From contig JAFKAC010000007.1 in the NCBI GenBank assembly GCA_025766275.1, positions 1 through 64,000 of the forward strand: DNA of 64,000 nucleotides. The letters run 5' to 3'. The translations under genes were made by a program, and so were the position numbers. This document shows positions 1-10,214 of this stretch, in pieces. Under the pieces are notes generated by a model. It saw nothing but the letters and a program-made list of their open reading frames with translations, searched no databases and was not told the origin of the DNA. The stretch's first letter is position 1. Each line of letters starts with the position of its first letter. The stretch comes from Lactarius indigo (lineage: Eukaryota > Basidiomycota > Agaricomycetes > Russulales > Russulaceae).

Positions 1-2
1 TC

Positions 3-1000
3 ACCATCACCGATCACGATTGCTCAAAAGCAGCCATATTCATCCCCTGCAACAAAACCATAACGTCAGAAGGGGTAGCCAAACTCTACCTCCAACACAT
101 GTACCCCCACTATGGATTACCCAGAAAAATCATATCCGATTGAGACCCCAGATTTGCATCAACATTCATGAGGCAACTATGCAACACCCTGGGAATACAA
201 CAAAATATATCATCGGCATACCACCCCAAACCGACGGCCAATTGGAACACACCAATCAATGGCTAGAGCAGTATTTACGCCACTGGTGCAACGTAAGACA
301 AGACAATTGGGCGGAAGTCTTACCCATGGCACAATTCGCGCACAACTCGTGGACCAATGCCACAACCAAACACTCCCCATTCTCACTCCTTATGGGATGG
401 GAACCCCAAACAACATGGAACCCCAAACCGTCAAACTGCCCAGCAGTGGATCAATGACTGGAAGATTTATTAGTCCTCAGACAACACACCCAGGATAGTA
501 TCAAACATGCGCAACACCTCATGGCACAACGAGGCAAGATGGGGTTCACACCTTATCAACAAGGAGACCATGTATGGCTAGAAGGAACAAATCTCCGCAC
601 CTTCTACCCTACAAGTAAACTTGCCCCTAAAAGATACGGACCCTTCAAGATAACGAAGGTTCTATCAGATGTTTCCTACAAACTCAAACTCCCACCGTCA
701 TGGAAGATCCACCCCGTATTCCATGTGAACCTTCTCACGCCCTATAAGGAGATGGAGATGCACGGTATGAACTTCACCCAACCTCCACCTGACCTTATCA
801 ACGGAGAAGAGGAGTATGAAGTGGAGTGAATTGAAGATGCCCAGGAACGAGGCCGAGGGCGTAAACTCCACTTCCTAGTAAAGTGGAAGGGATTCCCCAT
901 GAGCAACAACATGTGGGAACCTGCAACCAATCTAACACATGCGCAAGACACGATCAAAGATTATTACCAATTGCACCCATCCACCAACAGGGCTGGATGA
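3..1000 (+). pseudogene. pol fragment of element C: integrase core, C-terminal part and chromodomain
   Basis: The translated sequence aligns by eye with pol of elements A and B. It covers the integrase core region that follows the first catalytic Asp, including the second catalytic segment and the region with the YHP and DGQ residues. The integrase C-terminal part with the GDHVWLEG motif follows at about 550-590, then a chromodomain (LVKWKGFP) at about 876-900 and a stop at 998-1000. The frame is broken: in-frame TGA near 138, a 1-nt deletion near 229, TGA at 455-457 and TGA at 827-829. In sister copies these stop positions read CGA or CAA. Chromodomains at the pol C-terminus mark chromoviruses and guide integration to chromatin. 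Confidence 0.9.
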
Positions 1001-1047
1001 AAGATATAAGAAGAAGATGTCCTTAGCCCAACAGCAGTACCACACAA

Positions 1048-1424
1048 TGGCCAACACCCCAGTTTCCGATACAACTCTTGTCAATGTTCTCGACATTGAT
1101 CCCCAACTCACCACCCTGTTCAACGGAGAAACCATCGCCGTCACCAATCTATCGTTCACCATTCCCGGTATCCCCCGACTGTCACCACCACCACCATCTA
1201 CAGACTCCCCCCGATCCACTATGACAATTGACCCTGTCCCCATTATTCCCCGTTCCCCTGAACGAGAACCAGGGGAACTTACACTGTCCACACCAGAAGA
1301 AGGCCAATACTTGCCAACCCCCCCTCCTTGCCAGAATCCTACTCCTCCACCCAAACCACCAGTACCATCACCCCCATCATCGGCACCCTCCACACCACCT
1401 CCACCACTCAAAACCCCACCTACT
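1048..1424 (+). pseudogene. ORF3 of element C, N-terminal part
   Basis: An ATG at 1048, 48 bp after the pol stop, opens a frame that is not part of pol. The N-terminus (MANTPVSDTTLVNVL) matches the ORF3 starts of A (10215) and B (14597 on the minus strand). A long proline-rich stretch follows, with PVPIIPRSPE and PTPPP motifs. The frame is still open at 1424, where element B is inserted, and continues at 20387. No known domain is recognised in this part. Confidence 0.8.
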
Positions 1425-2010
1425 TGTAACACCACTACAGGGGCATTAGGTACAGCCTGTACCAAGTCAATCAGCTCACAGTAGTACAAGCTCAGAGGCT
1501 TGACTTCAGTAGAGATGATGCACAAGGATCACAAGGACCTAAGTCACTTGGATTGTAGAGGAAGGCTAAGACGCGAAGGTCTAGCAGGAATAAGGAGGTC
1601 GGGAGACTTTCAAGAGCACTCAAGGTGATCTGCATTTAGACAAGTGTAGTATTACACAAGAAGTCTAGTCTACCGTACAAGCTAGGTGTGACTAGGCTTA
1701 AATACAAGTCAGGTTGTATGGCCACAGCAAACAGATGACGTCATCACCTGTTCGGAGAATAAGGGGAAAGGCATAAGTAGAACAAGGCATGGATATAGTG
1801 AGAATAAGGGTGAATCACGCGGGGTCATGCATGAGTGGAAATGAGGCGGGAACTAGCACATGTCAAGCTTTATCAGAAGGAATCGTCGATAAGCAAGGCA
1901 TGTGATAGAAACCGGGTAATCATAAAGTCCACGTAATTGTACAGGGCTCGTATAGTATCAGGGTTGGAATAGTAAGGAAAGGAAAGAACGAGTCCGGAGA
2001 AATTGTAACA
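1425..2010 (-). repeat. 3' LTR of element B (586 bp)
   Basis: On the plus strand it starts TGTAACACC at 1425 and ends GTAACA at 2010, which is the reverse complement of the G1 LTR. It is homologous over its whole length to 2043-2625, 11723-12305, 19796-20381 and 21549-22123. Confidence 0.95.
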
Positions 2011-2042
2011 TTACCCCCCGTCTTGGCCTGAAGACACCTCAA
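2011..2042 (-). other. polypurine tract and ORF3 tail of element B
   Basis: Read on the minus strand, this 32 bp holds the G-rich polypurine tract (GACGGGGGGTAA) next to the 3' LTR and the last codons of ORF3. It is separated from the rest of B by element A. Its left end, CTCAA at 2038-2042, is the target duplication of A. Confidence 0.85.
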
Positions 2043-2625
2043 TGTTACGAATTCTTTCCAGACTCATCCTTTGCTTTCTTACTATCCCACCCCCAATACT
2101 TTATGAGCCCTGTATGACTACGCGGACTTTATGATTACCCGGTTCCTATCGCGCACCCTGCTTATCGATGTTCTCCTTTGATAAAGCTTGACATGTGCTA
2201 GTTTCCATCTCATTCTTACTCACGCGCGACCCCGCGTGATTCACCTTTATTTCCATTATGACTACCCTTTGTTCTTCATATGTCCTCCCCTTTATTCCTT
2301 AGTCGAGCAATGACACCATCTGTTTGTAGTGGCCATACAGGCCAACATGTACTTAAACCGCGTCTTACCTAGCTTGTACGGGAGACTAGACTTCTTGTGT
2401 AAAACTACACTTGTCTAACATGGATGCCTTCATGCTTTCCTTCATCTTGCGAACTCTCAGTCCTTGCTAGGCCTTCGCGTCTTAGCCTTCCTCTATGATC
2501 CAAGTGACTAATGTCCTTGTGATCCTTGTGCATCATTCTACTGAAGCCAGGCCTTGGAGCTTGCGCTACCACGATTCAACTGACTTGGTACAGGTTGTAC
2601 CTAACGCCCCTGTAGTGGCGTTACA
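2043..2625 (+). repeat. 5' LTR of element A (583 bp)
   Basis: It starts TGTTACGA and ends GGCGTTACA. The same length is found at 11723-12305. By eye the two differ at about 25 positions, all transitions at CpG or CpG-derived dinucleotides. Confidence 0.96.
2351..2393 (+). promoter_or_regulatory. predicted promoter and RNA start inside the G1 LTR
   Basis: A TATA-like ACTTAAA lies at 2351-2357; the copy in element C's 3' LTR reads TATTTAAA. About 30 bp downstream is GGAGACTAGACTT at 2381-2393, complementary to the sequence just after the LTR. In self-priming elements that complementary stretch is the 5' end of the RNA, so the U3/R border is inferred to be at about 2380. Confidence 0.6.
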
Positions 2626-2639
2626 TTAAGTCTAGTCTC
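2626..2639 (+). other. primer binding site of element A (self-priming type)
   Basis: The bases directly after the 5' LTR, TTAAGTCTAGTCTC, include 12 nt (2628-2639) exactly complementary to 2382-2393 in the LTR. Tf1 and the sushi group prime reverse transcription by folding the RNA 5' end onto such a site instead of using a tRNA. No tRNA 3' end complement is evident here. Confidence 0.7.
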
Positions 2640-2653
2640 TTCAACTGCACACC

Positions 2654-4302
2654 ATGGCTCTCACCAGCCGAAGTTGAACCCAGTTTGTCCAGGAATACCT
2701 GAACGACACCCACACGATGACCTCTGACCCTCAATCAAAGGAACTGCCCTCTGGAGAAATACCCCACACGACAAGGGATACTACGTCTACAACCCCGACA
2801 AACTCTCATACGAACCCATCAAGTATATCGAGGATCAGCACATCTGGGCCTACGTTGCCTACTCTGATTCAAAACACTCCTGGTACTCATATAAACCAGT
2901 CCCTGCACACCTCGGATTAGGACCTGGAAAAGGCCACATCCAAGCCATCAACACTGACTCAGACGTTGAAGAACCCGCATCAGAACCAGACTCCGACTCA
3001 GAAAACAACCCTACCCTTACCCCCACCATCCAAAGGCCAGTCGACTTCGCATCATATGCCAACATGTCCGCCACCCAACTCTCCACCACTCTCACCACCG
3101 CCCAACCCTCAGGAAGCTCCCAACCTGCAGGAGCCTCATCAGCGAATCCTTCAGGTAGTGGAGGACATTCTCTGGGAGGAAGTATGCTGGCAGGTGGAGG
3201 AGGCCCTCTGGGAAGCGCAGGAGGCCATCATGGAGGCGGTGCACCTGGAGGTGGAGGCGGTGTGCCTGGAGGCGGAGGTGGCATGCCTGGAGGTGCAGCA
3301 GGCACTGGAGGTGCAGCAGCAGGAGCCCCGAACGGATTACTCAGAGGGAATCCTCCTCCCAAGTTTACCGGAGACCAAGAATCCAGTCAAGCGTTTCTCA
3401 ACGCCTTCTCCCTCTATCAAGGAATGAACCCAAGCGTTCAGCAATTAACCCTCCCATACTCTTGAGCGATGACCCTCCTTTCTTACATCAGAGGGCTGTT
3501 GGTGGACGATTGGGTAGAAGAACAAATTCAATGGCTAGTAGATCAATTAGCAGGAGGAGTGGCCATGAACACAGAAAACTTGTGGAACAACATAGAAATG
3601 CGCTTCATTCAGGCATACACCGACACCACTCAACAGCAAAAAGCCCAGCATGCCATTCAAACTCTTCGGATGGAAAAAGAAGATATTGACACATACATCG
3701 CCAAGTTCTCAAACAAGGCAAACAAGGCCAGATACAATAAGGATGAAGCCACCACCTTGGAAATCTTCCAGAAAGGATTACCAAATGCCCTCATGGTCAA
3801 TGCAATCAAGTTCCACCACCCAATAACATGGGACGATTGGAAGGCGGCAGTCACCCTCCAACAAGCCGAATACCTTCTCCTTAAAGATAAACTCACCAAG
3901 GGGAAGAACGACAAAAGAGGAGGAGCCTCCCGCGATCAATGGCTGTCCACCTTAAACAAAAACAGAGATCTGAATGCAATGGATGTCAGTCGCACTCGAG
4001 CCCGCACTGCAATGACAGACGATGAGAAAAAATAGCTTTAAAAGGAAGGAAGGTGCTTCCGATGCCGTGGCCAAGGCCACATCTCCCGCATCTGCCCACA
4101 AAAACCAGCAGTAACAGCCAAAACTGTGGATGCCACCGCCACTCCAACGATGGCCACAATTTCCATGACAGCTTCACAACCCCTCTCAAATGAAGAGCAA
4201 GCGGAGGCACAAGTTGCTGCCCTCTTTGCCCAAATCCCCAAAGTTCGTGAACTCATGGTGGACAAGTTATTTGGACAGAAAAAGGATTTTCTGAACGCTT
4301 GA
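2654..4302 (+). pseudogene. gag of element A
   Basis: The start ATG lies 28 bp after the LTR and matches that of B at 19768. Features in order: an acidic N-terminal region; a Gly/Pro-rich repeat section at about 3140-3340 (GGG, PGG motifs); the capsid-like region at about 3470-4030; a CCHC zinc knuckle (C-x2-C-x4-H-x4-C) at about 4053-4094; and a stop at 4300-4302. It is broken by a TGA in codon 8, a 1-nt deletion near 2699, a TGA near 3463, and a TAG and TAA near 4033-4041. Gag packages the RNA in virus-like particles. Pol follows in the -1 frame, overlapping the gag end. Confidence 0.9.
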
Positions 4303-4694
4303 ACCTGGCAGCCTGGGCTAGAGCATTAAAACTTAGTGTGTACAATAGCAGATTCCAATCTATGCAAATTCCAGTACTTTTCAAATCTGCACATGCAACG
4401 GCCAAACAAAACATTCTTATTGACTCTGGAGCAACCGACAATTTCATAAGCACAAACCTTCTAAAGCAATTGAACATTGCCTGGTTGGCCACAGAACAAC
4501 CTATCAAGATATGGAACATAGATGGAACCCATAATCAAGGAGGAGAAATCACCTCCTTCACCGATCTAACTGTAAAAACAGGGGGAAAAACCCAGAACCT
4601 CCGATTCCTTATCACCGATCTTGGAAATGACGAAGTCATCCTGGGATACCCTTGGTTTACAGCCTTTGAACCAAAATTCCATTGGCGAGATGCC

Positions 4695-5862
4695 TGATGA
4701 ACAGCATAGACATAACCAATACTCACAGTGACAAAGTAGACTGTGGTGAGATACTGGAGGCAGCTGAATAGCAGCAGAGGGTTGTGTCAAGCAGGTGAAG
4801 CAAGATAGTTGTCTGGCACACAAGCAGTGAGAACTGATGTGGACCAAGGGCGTACATGGTGATGAACAGCACAGTAGGAGGGCATACTCACAGAGTGCAA
4901 AAGTGTCTGTGGTGAGATATGCAAGAGTGCTTGAAGCAGCAACAGGGGGTCAGGCAAGTGAAGCAAAAGAGTTGTCTGGCACACAAACAGTGAGAACTGA
5001 TGATATACATTGGAGGGAAGGGAGCTTACCTGGCACACAAACAGTGAGAACTGATGTGGACCAGGGGCGTACATGCTACTCTACTTATACACTTTCTGGG
5101 AGTGACACTATACAAGGGATGTAACACAAGTCACGTACTACAAGACAGTTATTGTTCTACAAACGGACAAAGGAGTGGACGTTCTGAGAACAAGGATAGA
5201 AAGAACAAGGAGAGTCTAGAAGTAAGTGATATCATAATGACATCATAATAAGGATAGAACAAAAAGAGAACAAAGAAAGATACAAGAACGCATAGTACAA
5301 TGAAGGGTCTGGATATGTCCATATGATGTCATAGATAAAGTAGTCCGAGATTGTTCAGATCAAATCTAATCTAAAGCGGTCCTAATTAATCTACAGCAGT
5401 CCATATCTGTAAGTCCGGTCCGTAAGAGCCGCTAAGTGCGCAAGGGTCACTTATCAACACATGGTACTCTACTTATACTCCTACAGAGGGTGACAGTAGT
5501 ACAAGGTAAGTAACGCTAGTCACAGAATACAAAGGTGCTATTGTTCTACAAAGGGACAAAGGAGTGGACGCTTTGAGAACAAGGGAAAGGAGAACAAGGA
5601 GAGTCCAGAACTAGATGATATCATACTGACATCATAATAAAGATAATACTAAGTAAAGAACAAAGGCGTTGAGTACAACGCAGAGTCCAGACACATGATG
5701 TCATAGAAGTACAGTGATGTCATATGTGATGCAATGATAAGTCCAGATTGTACAGATCAAACAGTATCTAATCTACAAGTCCTGTATATCTAATCTAAAG
5801 CAGTCCATGCTGCAAGTCCGGTCTGTACGAGCCGCTAAGTGCACAAGGGTCACTTATCAACA
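4695..5862 (-). repeat. solo LTR of family S (outer copy, split)
   Basis: It has TG...CA ends with the 5 bp duplication ATGCC at 4690-4694 and 5863-5867, inserted in the protease region of element A. It is itself split by another S LTR at 4860-5459, leaving 563 bp of its own sequence. Direction is minus, set by the TATAAGTAG promoter motif that reads on that strand. This copy lacks the intron-like 54 bp segment found in some sister copies. Confidence 0.93.
4860..5459 (-). repeat. solo LTR of family S, inserted in another S LTR
   Basis: It is 600 bp, starts TGATGAACAG and ends TTATCAACA on the plus strand, and is flanked by CATGG at 4855-4859 and 5460-5464. On the coding (minus) strand it holds an intron-like unit at 5029-4976: donor GTAAGC, acceptor CCAG, with the 27-28 bp before the donor repeated at the end of the unit. 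Confidence 0.94.
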
Positions 5863-8612
5863 ATGCCACCCTGGATGAGGAGTTCCAACCAGTGGTAATC
5901 ACCAGCCTTAATTTGTCAGATGAAGCCATGCCTATGGAAGCTACCATTAAGGCATTGGAGACGTACCAACTTGACGAATTGGCTTGGGAACAACTAGAAA
6001 ACGGAGAAGACCCGTGCATCCAACTACGAAAAATGACAACGGCGTCGGAATTAGCACAACAAGAAGCCACCAAAAAACCCCAGAAGACCTTCAAAGAAAT
6101 GGTCCCTGAGGAATACAGAAGACACCACAAAGTCTTCAGTGAGGAAGCCTCCCAACACTTCCCTCCTTCACGAACTTGGGACCATGCCATCGATCTAGTC
6201 CCAAATGCCCCTGAGACTATGGATTGTAAAGTGTACCCACTCACAATCCCTGAAACTGAGAAATTGTCAGAATTCATGACTGAGCACCTGGACAAAAAAT
6301 ATATCCAACCGTCAAAGTCTCCTTATGCATCTCCCTTTTTCTTCATCAAAAAGAAGGATGGGAAGCTGCATCCGGTACAAGATTACTGCCGTCTTAATGA
6401 ACTCACTGTGAAGAACCACTATCCACTCCCCCTAATCCCCAAACTCATCGATAGGATTCGAGAAGCACGGCTCTATTCCAAGCTCGATATCCGATGGGGG
6501 TATAATAACATTCAAATCAAACCAGGGGACAAATGGAAAGCAGCATTCAAAACTAATCAGGGACTATTCGAACCCCAAGTCATGTTCTTCAGCCTTACCA
6601 ACTCCCCCAGTACCTTCCAAACCATGATGGACACCATATTCCAGGAGTTGGTATTGACAGGAGAAGTCATCGTCTATATGGATGATATCCTAATCGCAAC
6701 AGCAGATGATTGCGCCCACCACAGACAAGTGTTACACCACGTCCTGGACCTCTGCAATGAACATGATTTATACATCAAACCAGAAAAATGCGTATTTGAG
6801 GTCTATGAAGTGGAATATCTGGGGTTGATCATTGGGTATGGCAAGTTGCGGATGGACCCGGTGAAGGTGCAAGGCATATGAGACTGAAAGGCGCCGAAAT
6901 CCCTGAAAGAAGTGCGAGCCTTCCTAGGCTTTTGCAATTTTTATTGATGATTCATAAGGGGATTCTCCACGATAGCAAGACCGCTCCATGACCTTACAAA
7001 AAAGGATGTACCTTGGGATTGGACAGATGCCAGACAGAAGGCATTCAATACCATCAAAGAATGAATTAGTTCTGAGCTGGTACTTCTATTCCCAAAATTA
7101 GACCAACCCTTCAAAATTGAGGTGGATGCCTCTAGCTACGCCCTAGGAGCAGTATTAAACCAAAAAGGGGAAGACCAAAAGACACATCTGGTTGCGTTCT
7201 ATTCCGAATCACTAACAGAGGCAGAACGCAACTATGATATCTATGACAGGGAATTATTGGCCATTGTCAAAGCCCTACAAACTTGGCACACGTATCTGAT
7301 CGGCTCTCCCCACCTGATAACCATTCACATGGACCATGCCAACCTTCAGTACTGGAAGGAACCAAGAAAGATCAATCAACACATAGTGCGAGAATTCCAA
7401 GAGCTTTCCAAGTACAACTTCGTACTCAAACATATCCCCAGCACCAAAAATACCCAGGCAGACTCCTTATCAAGATGCCCTGATTACGACGATGGTACAA
7501 CAGATAACGATCACGTTATGGTACTACCGGAAGAGGTGTTCCTAAAAATCACCCAGACAGCCATGCATGACATGGACATGTGGACCCAAATAGCACAAAG
7601 TATGGATGAAGCAACGCTTCTTCCATGGATCAAACCCCACAACCTAAAGAAACACAATAGGTTGTGGTGGAAAGGCGACGCTCTTGTTGTTGTGGGAAAC
7701 AATGATCTTAAACGGGGAGTAATCACCTTTTTCCATGACACTCCAAGCGCCGGACACCCAGGAATTGCAAACACCCTGGAACTAGTACAACGTGATTTCT
7801 GGTGGCCAAACATGTGAAAGGACGTGGAAGCCTATGTCAAAGGATGTGCCACACGCCAAAGCAACAAGATCAACTCCCATTGACAAAAGCCACACTTATT
7901 TCCCATCACCACAGACCCCTCAGCTGAACCCTTTGAAGTAGTGGCCATGGACTTCATAGTCAAACTCCCGATGTCAAACGGATTTGACTCAATTCTCACC
8001 ATCACCAATCACGACTGCTCGAAGGCAGCAATATTCATCCCCTGCAACAAAACTATAACGTCAGAAGGAGTGGCCAAACTCTATCTTCAACATGTATACC
8101 CTCATTACGGCCTACCCCAAAAAATCATATCCGACCGAGACCCCTGATTTGCATCTACCTTTATGAGGCAGCTGTGCAACACTCTGGGGATACAACAAAA
8201 CATATCATCGGCATACCACCCTCAAACTGATGGCCAGTCAGAACACACCAACCAATGGCTGGAACAATATTTATGACATTGGTGCAATGTAAGACAAGAC
8301 AATTGGGCGGAAGTCTTGCCTATGGCACAATTCGCACATAACTCCTGGACGAACGCTATGACCAAACATTCCCCATTCTCACTCATTATGGGGTGGGAAC
8401 CATGGACAATGTGGAACCCCAAACCGTCTAGCTGCCCAGCAGTGGACCAACAACTGGAGGACCTATTGGTACTCAGACAACATGCCCAAGATAGCATCAA
8501 ACACGTGCAATATCTCATGGTGCAACAAGGCAAAATGGGGTTCACACCTTATCAGCAAGGGGACCAGGTATGGCTAGAAGGAACAAATCTCCGTACCTTC
8601 TACCCCACAAGC

Positions 8613-9171
8613 CGATGAACAGCACACAAAGGTAGCATACTCACAGTGGACTAAGAGGACTGTGGTGAGATAGGCTGGGTGGCTGGAAAGCAGCAACAGG
8701 AGTCAAGCAGGGTAAAGCAAGAGTGTCTGGCACACAAACAGTGAGAACTGATGTGGACCAGGAGCGTACATGCTACTCTACTTATACACTTTCTGGGAGT
8801 GACACTATACAAGGGATGTAACACAAGTCACGTACTACAAGACAGTTATTGTTCTACAAACGGACAAAGGAGTGGACGTTCTGAGAACAAGGACAGAAGG
8901 AACAAGGAGAGTCTAGAAGTAAGTGATATCATAATGACATCATAATAAGGATAGAACAAAAAGAGAACAAAGAAAGATACAAGAACGCGTAGTACAATGA
9001 ACAGTCTGGATATGTCCATATGATGTCACTGTACATGATGTCATAGATAAAGAAGTCCGAGATTGTACAGATCAAATCTAATCTAAAGCGGTCCTAATTA
9101 ATCTACAGCAGTCCGTATCTGTAAGTCCAGTCCATTAGAGCTGCTAAGTGCACAAGGGTCACTTATCAACA
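8613..9171 (-). repeat. solo LTR of family S in the integrase of element A
   Basis: It is 559 bp, flanked by CAAGC at 8608-8612 and 9172-9176. The first base has changed (CGATGAACAG instead of TGATGAACAG). The intron-like unit is absent: only one copy of the CTGGCACACAAACAG segment is present. Joining 8612 to 9177 restores the integrase reading frame. Confidence 0.93.
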
Positions 9172-9598
9172 CAAGCAAACTTGCCCCAAAAAGATACAGA
9201 CCATTCAAAATCATCAAGGTTCTATCAGACGTTTCCTATGAACTCAAACTCCCTGCATCATGGAAGATCCACCCTGTGTTCCATGCAAACCTTCTCACAC
9301 CATATAAGGAAACGGAGGTGCACGGTACAAACTTCACCCAACCTCCACCTGACCTTATCAATGGAGAAGAGGAGTATGAAGTGGAGCAAATTGAAGACAC
9401 CCAGGCACAAGGCTGAGGATGCAAACTCCACTTCCTGGTAAAGTGGAAAGGATTCCCCATGAGTGACAACATATGGGAACCTGCAACCAACCTAACACAT
9501 GCCAAGGATGCAATCAGAGATTATTATCGCTTACACCCATCCGCCGAAGGGGCTGGACGAAAGGTATAAAGAAAACACCCCTTGAACAATACCCAAAC

Positions 9599-10200
9599 TG
9601 ATGAACAGCAAACATAGAGAGCATACTCACAGTGACAAAGGAGACTGTGGTGAGATATGCAGGGATGCTGGAAGCAGAGGTGAGACAGGGAGTTGCAGTT
9701 GAAGCAAAGGGTCTGGCACACAGAGCAGTGAGGAACTGATAATATAATTGAAGGAATAAGACATACCTGGCACACAGAGCAGTGAGGAACTGATGTGGAC
9801 CAGGAGCATACAAGCCTACTACTTATACTATACAGAGGGGTGACACTACTACAAGAGAAGTAAGATAGGGTCACACAATACAAGGGACATTGTTCTACAT
9901 GTGGGACAAAGGAGTGTGCTAATGGAGAACAAGGAGCGCAAAACAAAGAGAGTCCAGACTAAGATGATATCATAGTGACATCACAATAAGGATAACACTA
10001 GAAAGAGAACAAAGGAAGGAGTACAATGAAGAGTCCAGAGTAGTCCATATGATGTCATTGTACAGTGATGTCATAGAAGTCCTAGATTGTACAGATCAAA
10101 TCAAATCAAATCTAAAGCAGTCCTAGTTAATCTACAGCAGTCCATATCTGTAAGTCCGGTCCGTTAGAGCCGCTAAGTGCGCAAGGGTCACTTATCAACA
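9599..10200 (-). repeat. solo LTR of family S between pol and ORF3 of element A
   Basis: It is 602 bp, with the duplication CAAAC at 9594-9598 and 10201-10205. It carries the intron-like unit at 9766-9713 on the minus strand (donor GTATGT, acceptor CCAG) with the flanking sequence duplicated. Confidence 0.94.
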
Positions 10201-10214
10201 CAAACAACAACGCA

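Larger units (their letters stand above)
1..1424 (+). mobile_element. Ty3/gypsy element C (family G1), left part
   Basis: This is the outermost of three nested copies of one LTR retrotransposon family. The visible part starts inside the integrase core and runs through the pol chromodomain into the N-terminal part of ORF3, where it is cut at 1424 by element B. The 5 bp CTACT at 1420-1424 recurs at 20382-20386 on the far side of B, and ORF3 resumes there, which shows that the two C segments were once contiguous. The 5' LTR, gag and most of pol lie left of the window. Confidence 0.93.
4299..9569 (+). pseudogene. pol of element A: protease, RT, RNase H, integrase, chromodomain
   Basis: One frame, interrupted by solo LTRs at 4695-5862 and 8613-9171. 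Protease: DSGATDN at about 4420. Reverse transcriptase: LRPVQDY-like motif near 6370 and YMDD at 6674-6685. RNase H: around 7113-7480. Integrase: zinc-binding HHCC region near 7730-7860, core from about 7947, and GDQVWLEG near 8561. Chromodomain: LVKWKGFP near 9438. Stop TAA at 9567-9569. Between 5863 and 8612 the frame never shifts but holds nine stops, all TGA: eight replace Arg- or Gln-equivalent CGA/CAA or Trp TGG codons in sister copies, and the last replaces an Arg in the integrase. The element is dead but close to a functional ancestor. Confidence 0.94.

Noticed and set aside
932..1525. A 197-codon Gly/Val-rich minus-strand frame
   Set aside because: It is the antisense of the Pro-rich ORF3 of element C and shows no motif of its own.
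4853..5124. Small ORFs in the S LTRs as peptides of a mobile element
   Set aside because: They lie in LTR sequence, are not kept between copies and cross the duplicated intron-like unit.
6879..8276. TGA read as a sense codon in pol
   Set aside because: The TGA positions match Arg, Gln-from-CGA or Trp codons in sister copies and follow CpG-type mutation; the host genes here use TGA as stop (ULA1, light chain, DNA2).
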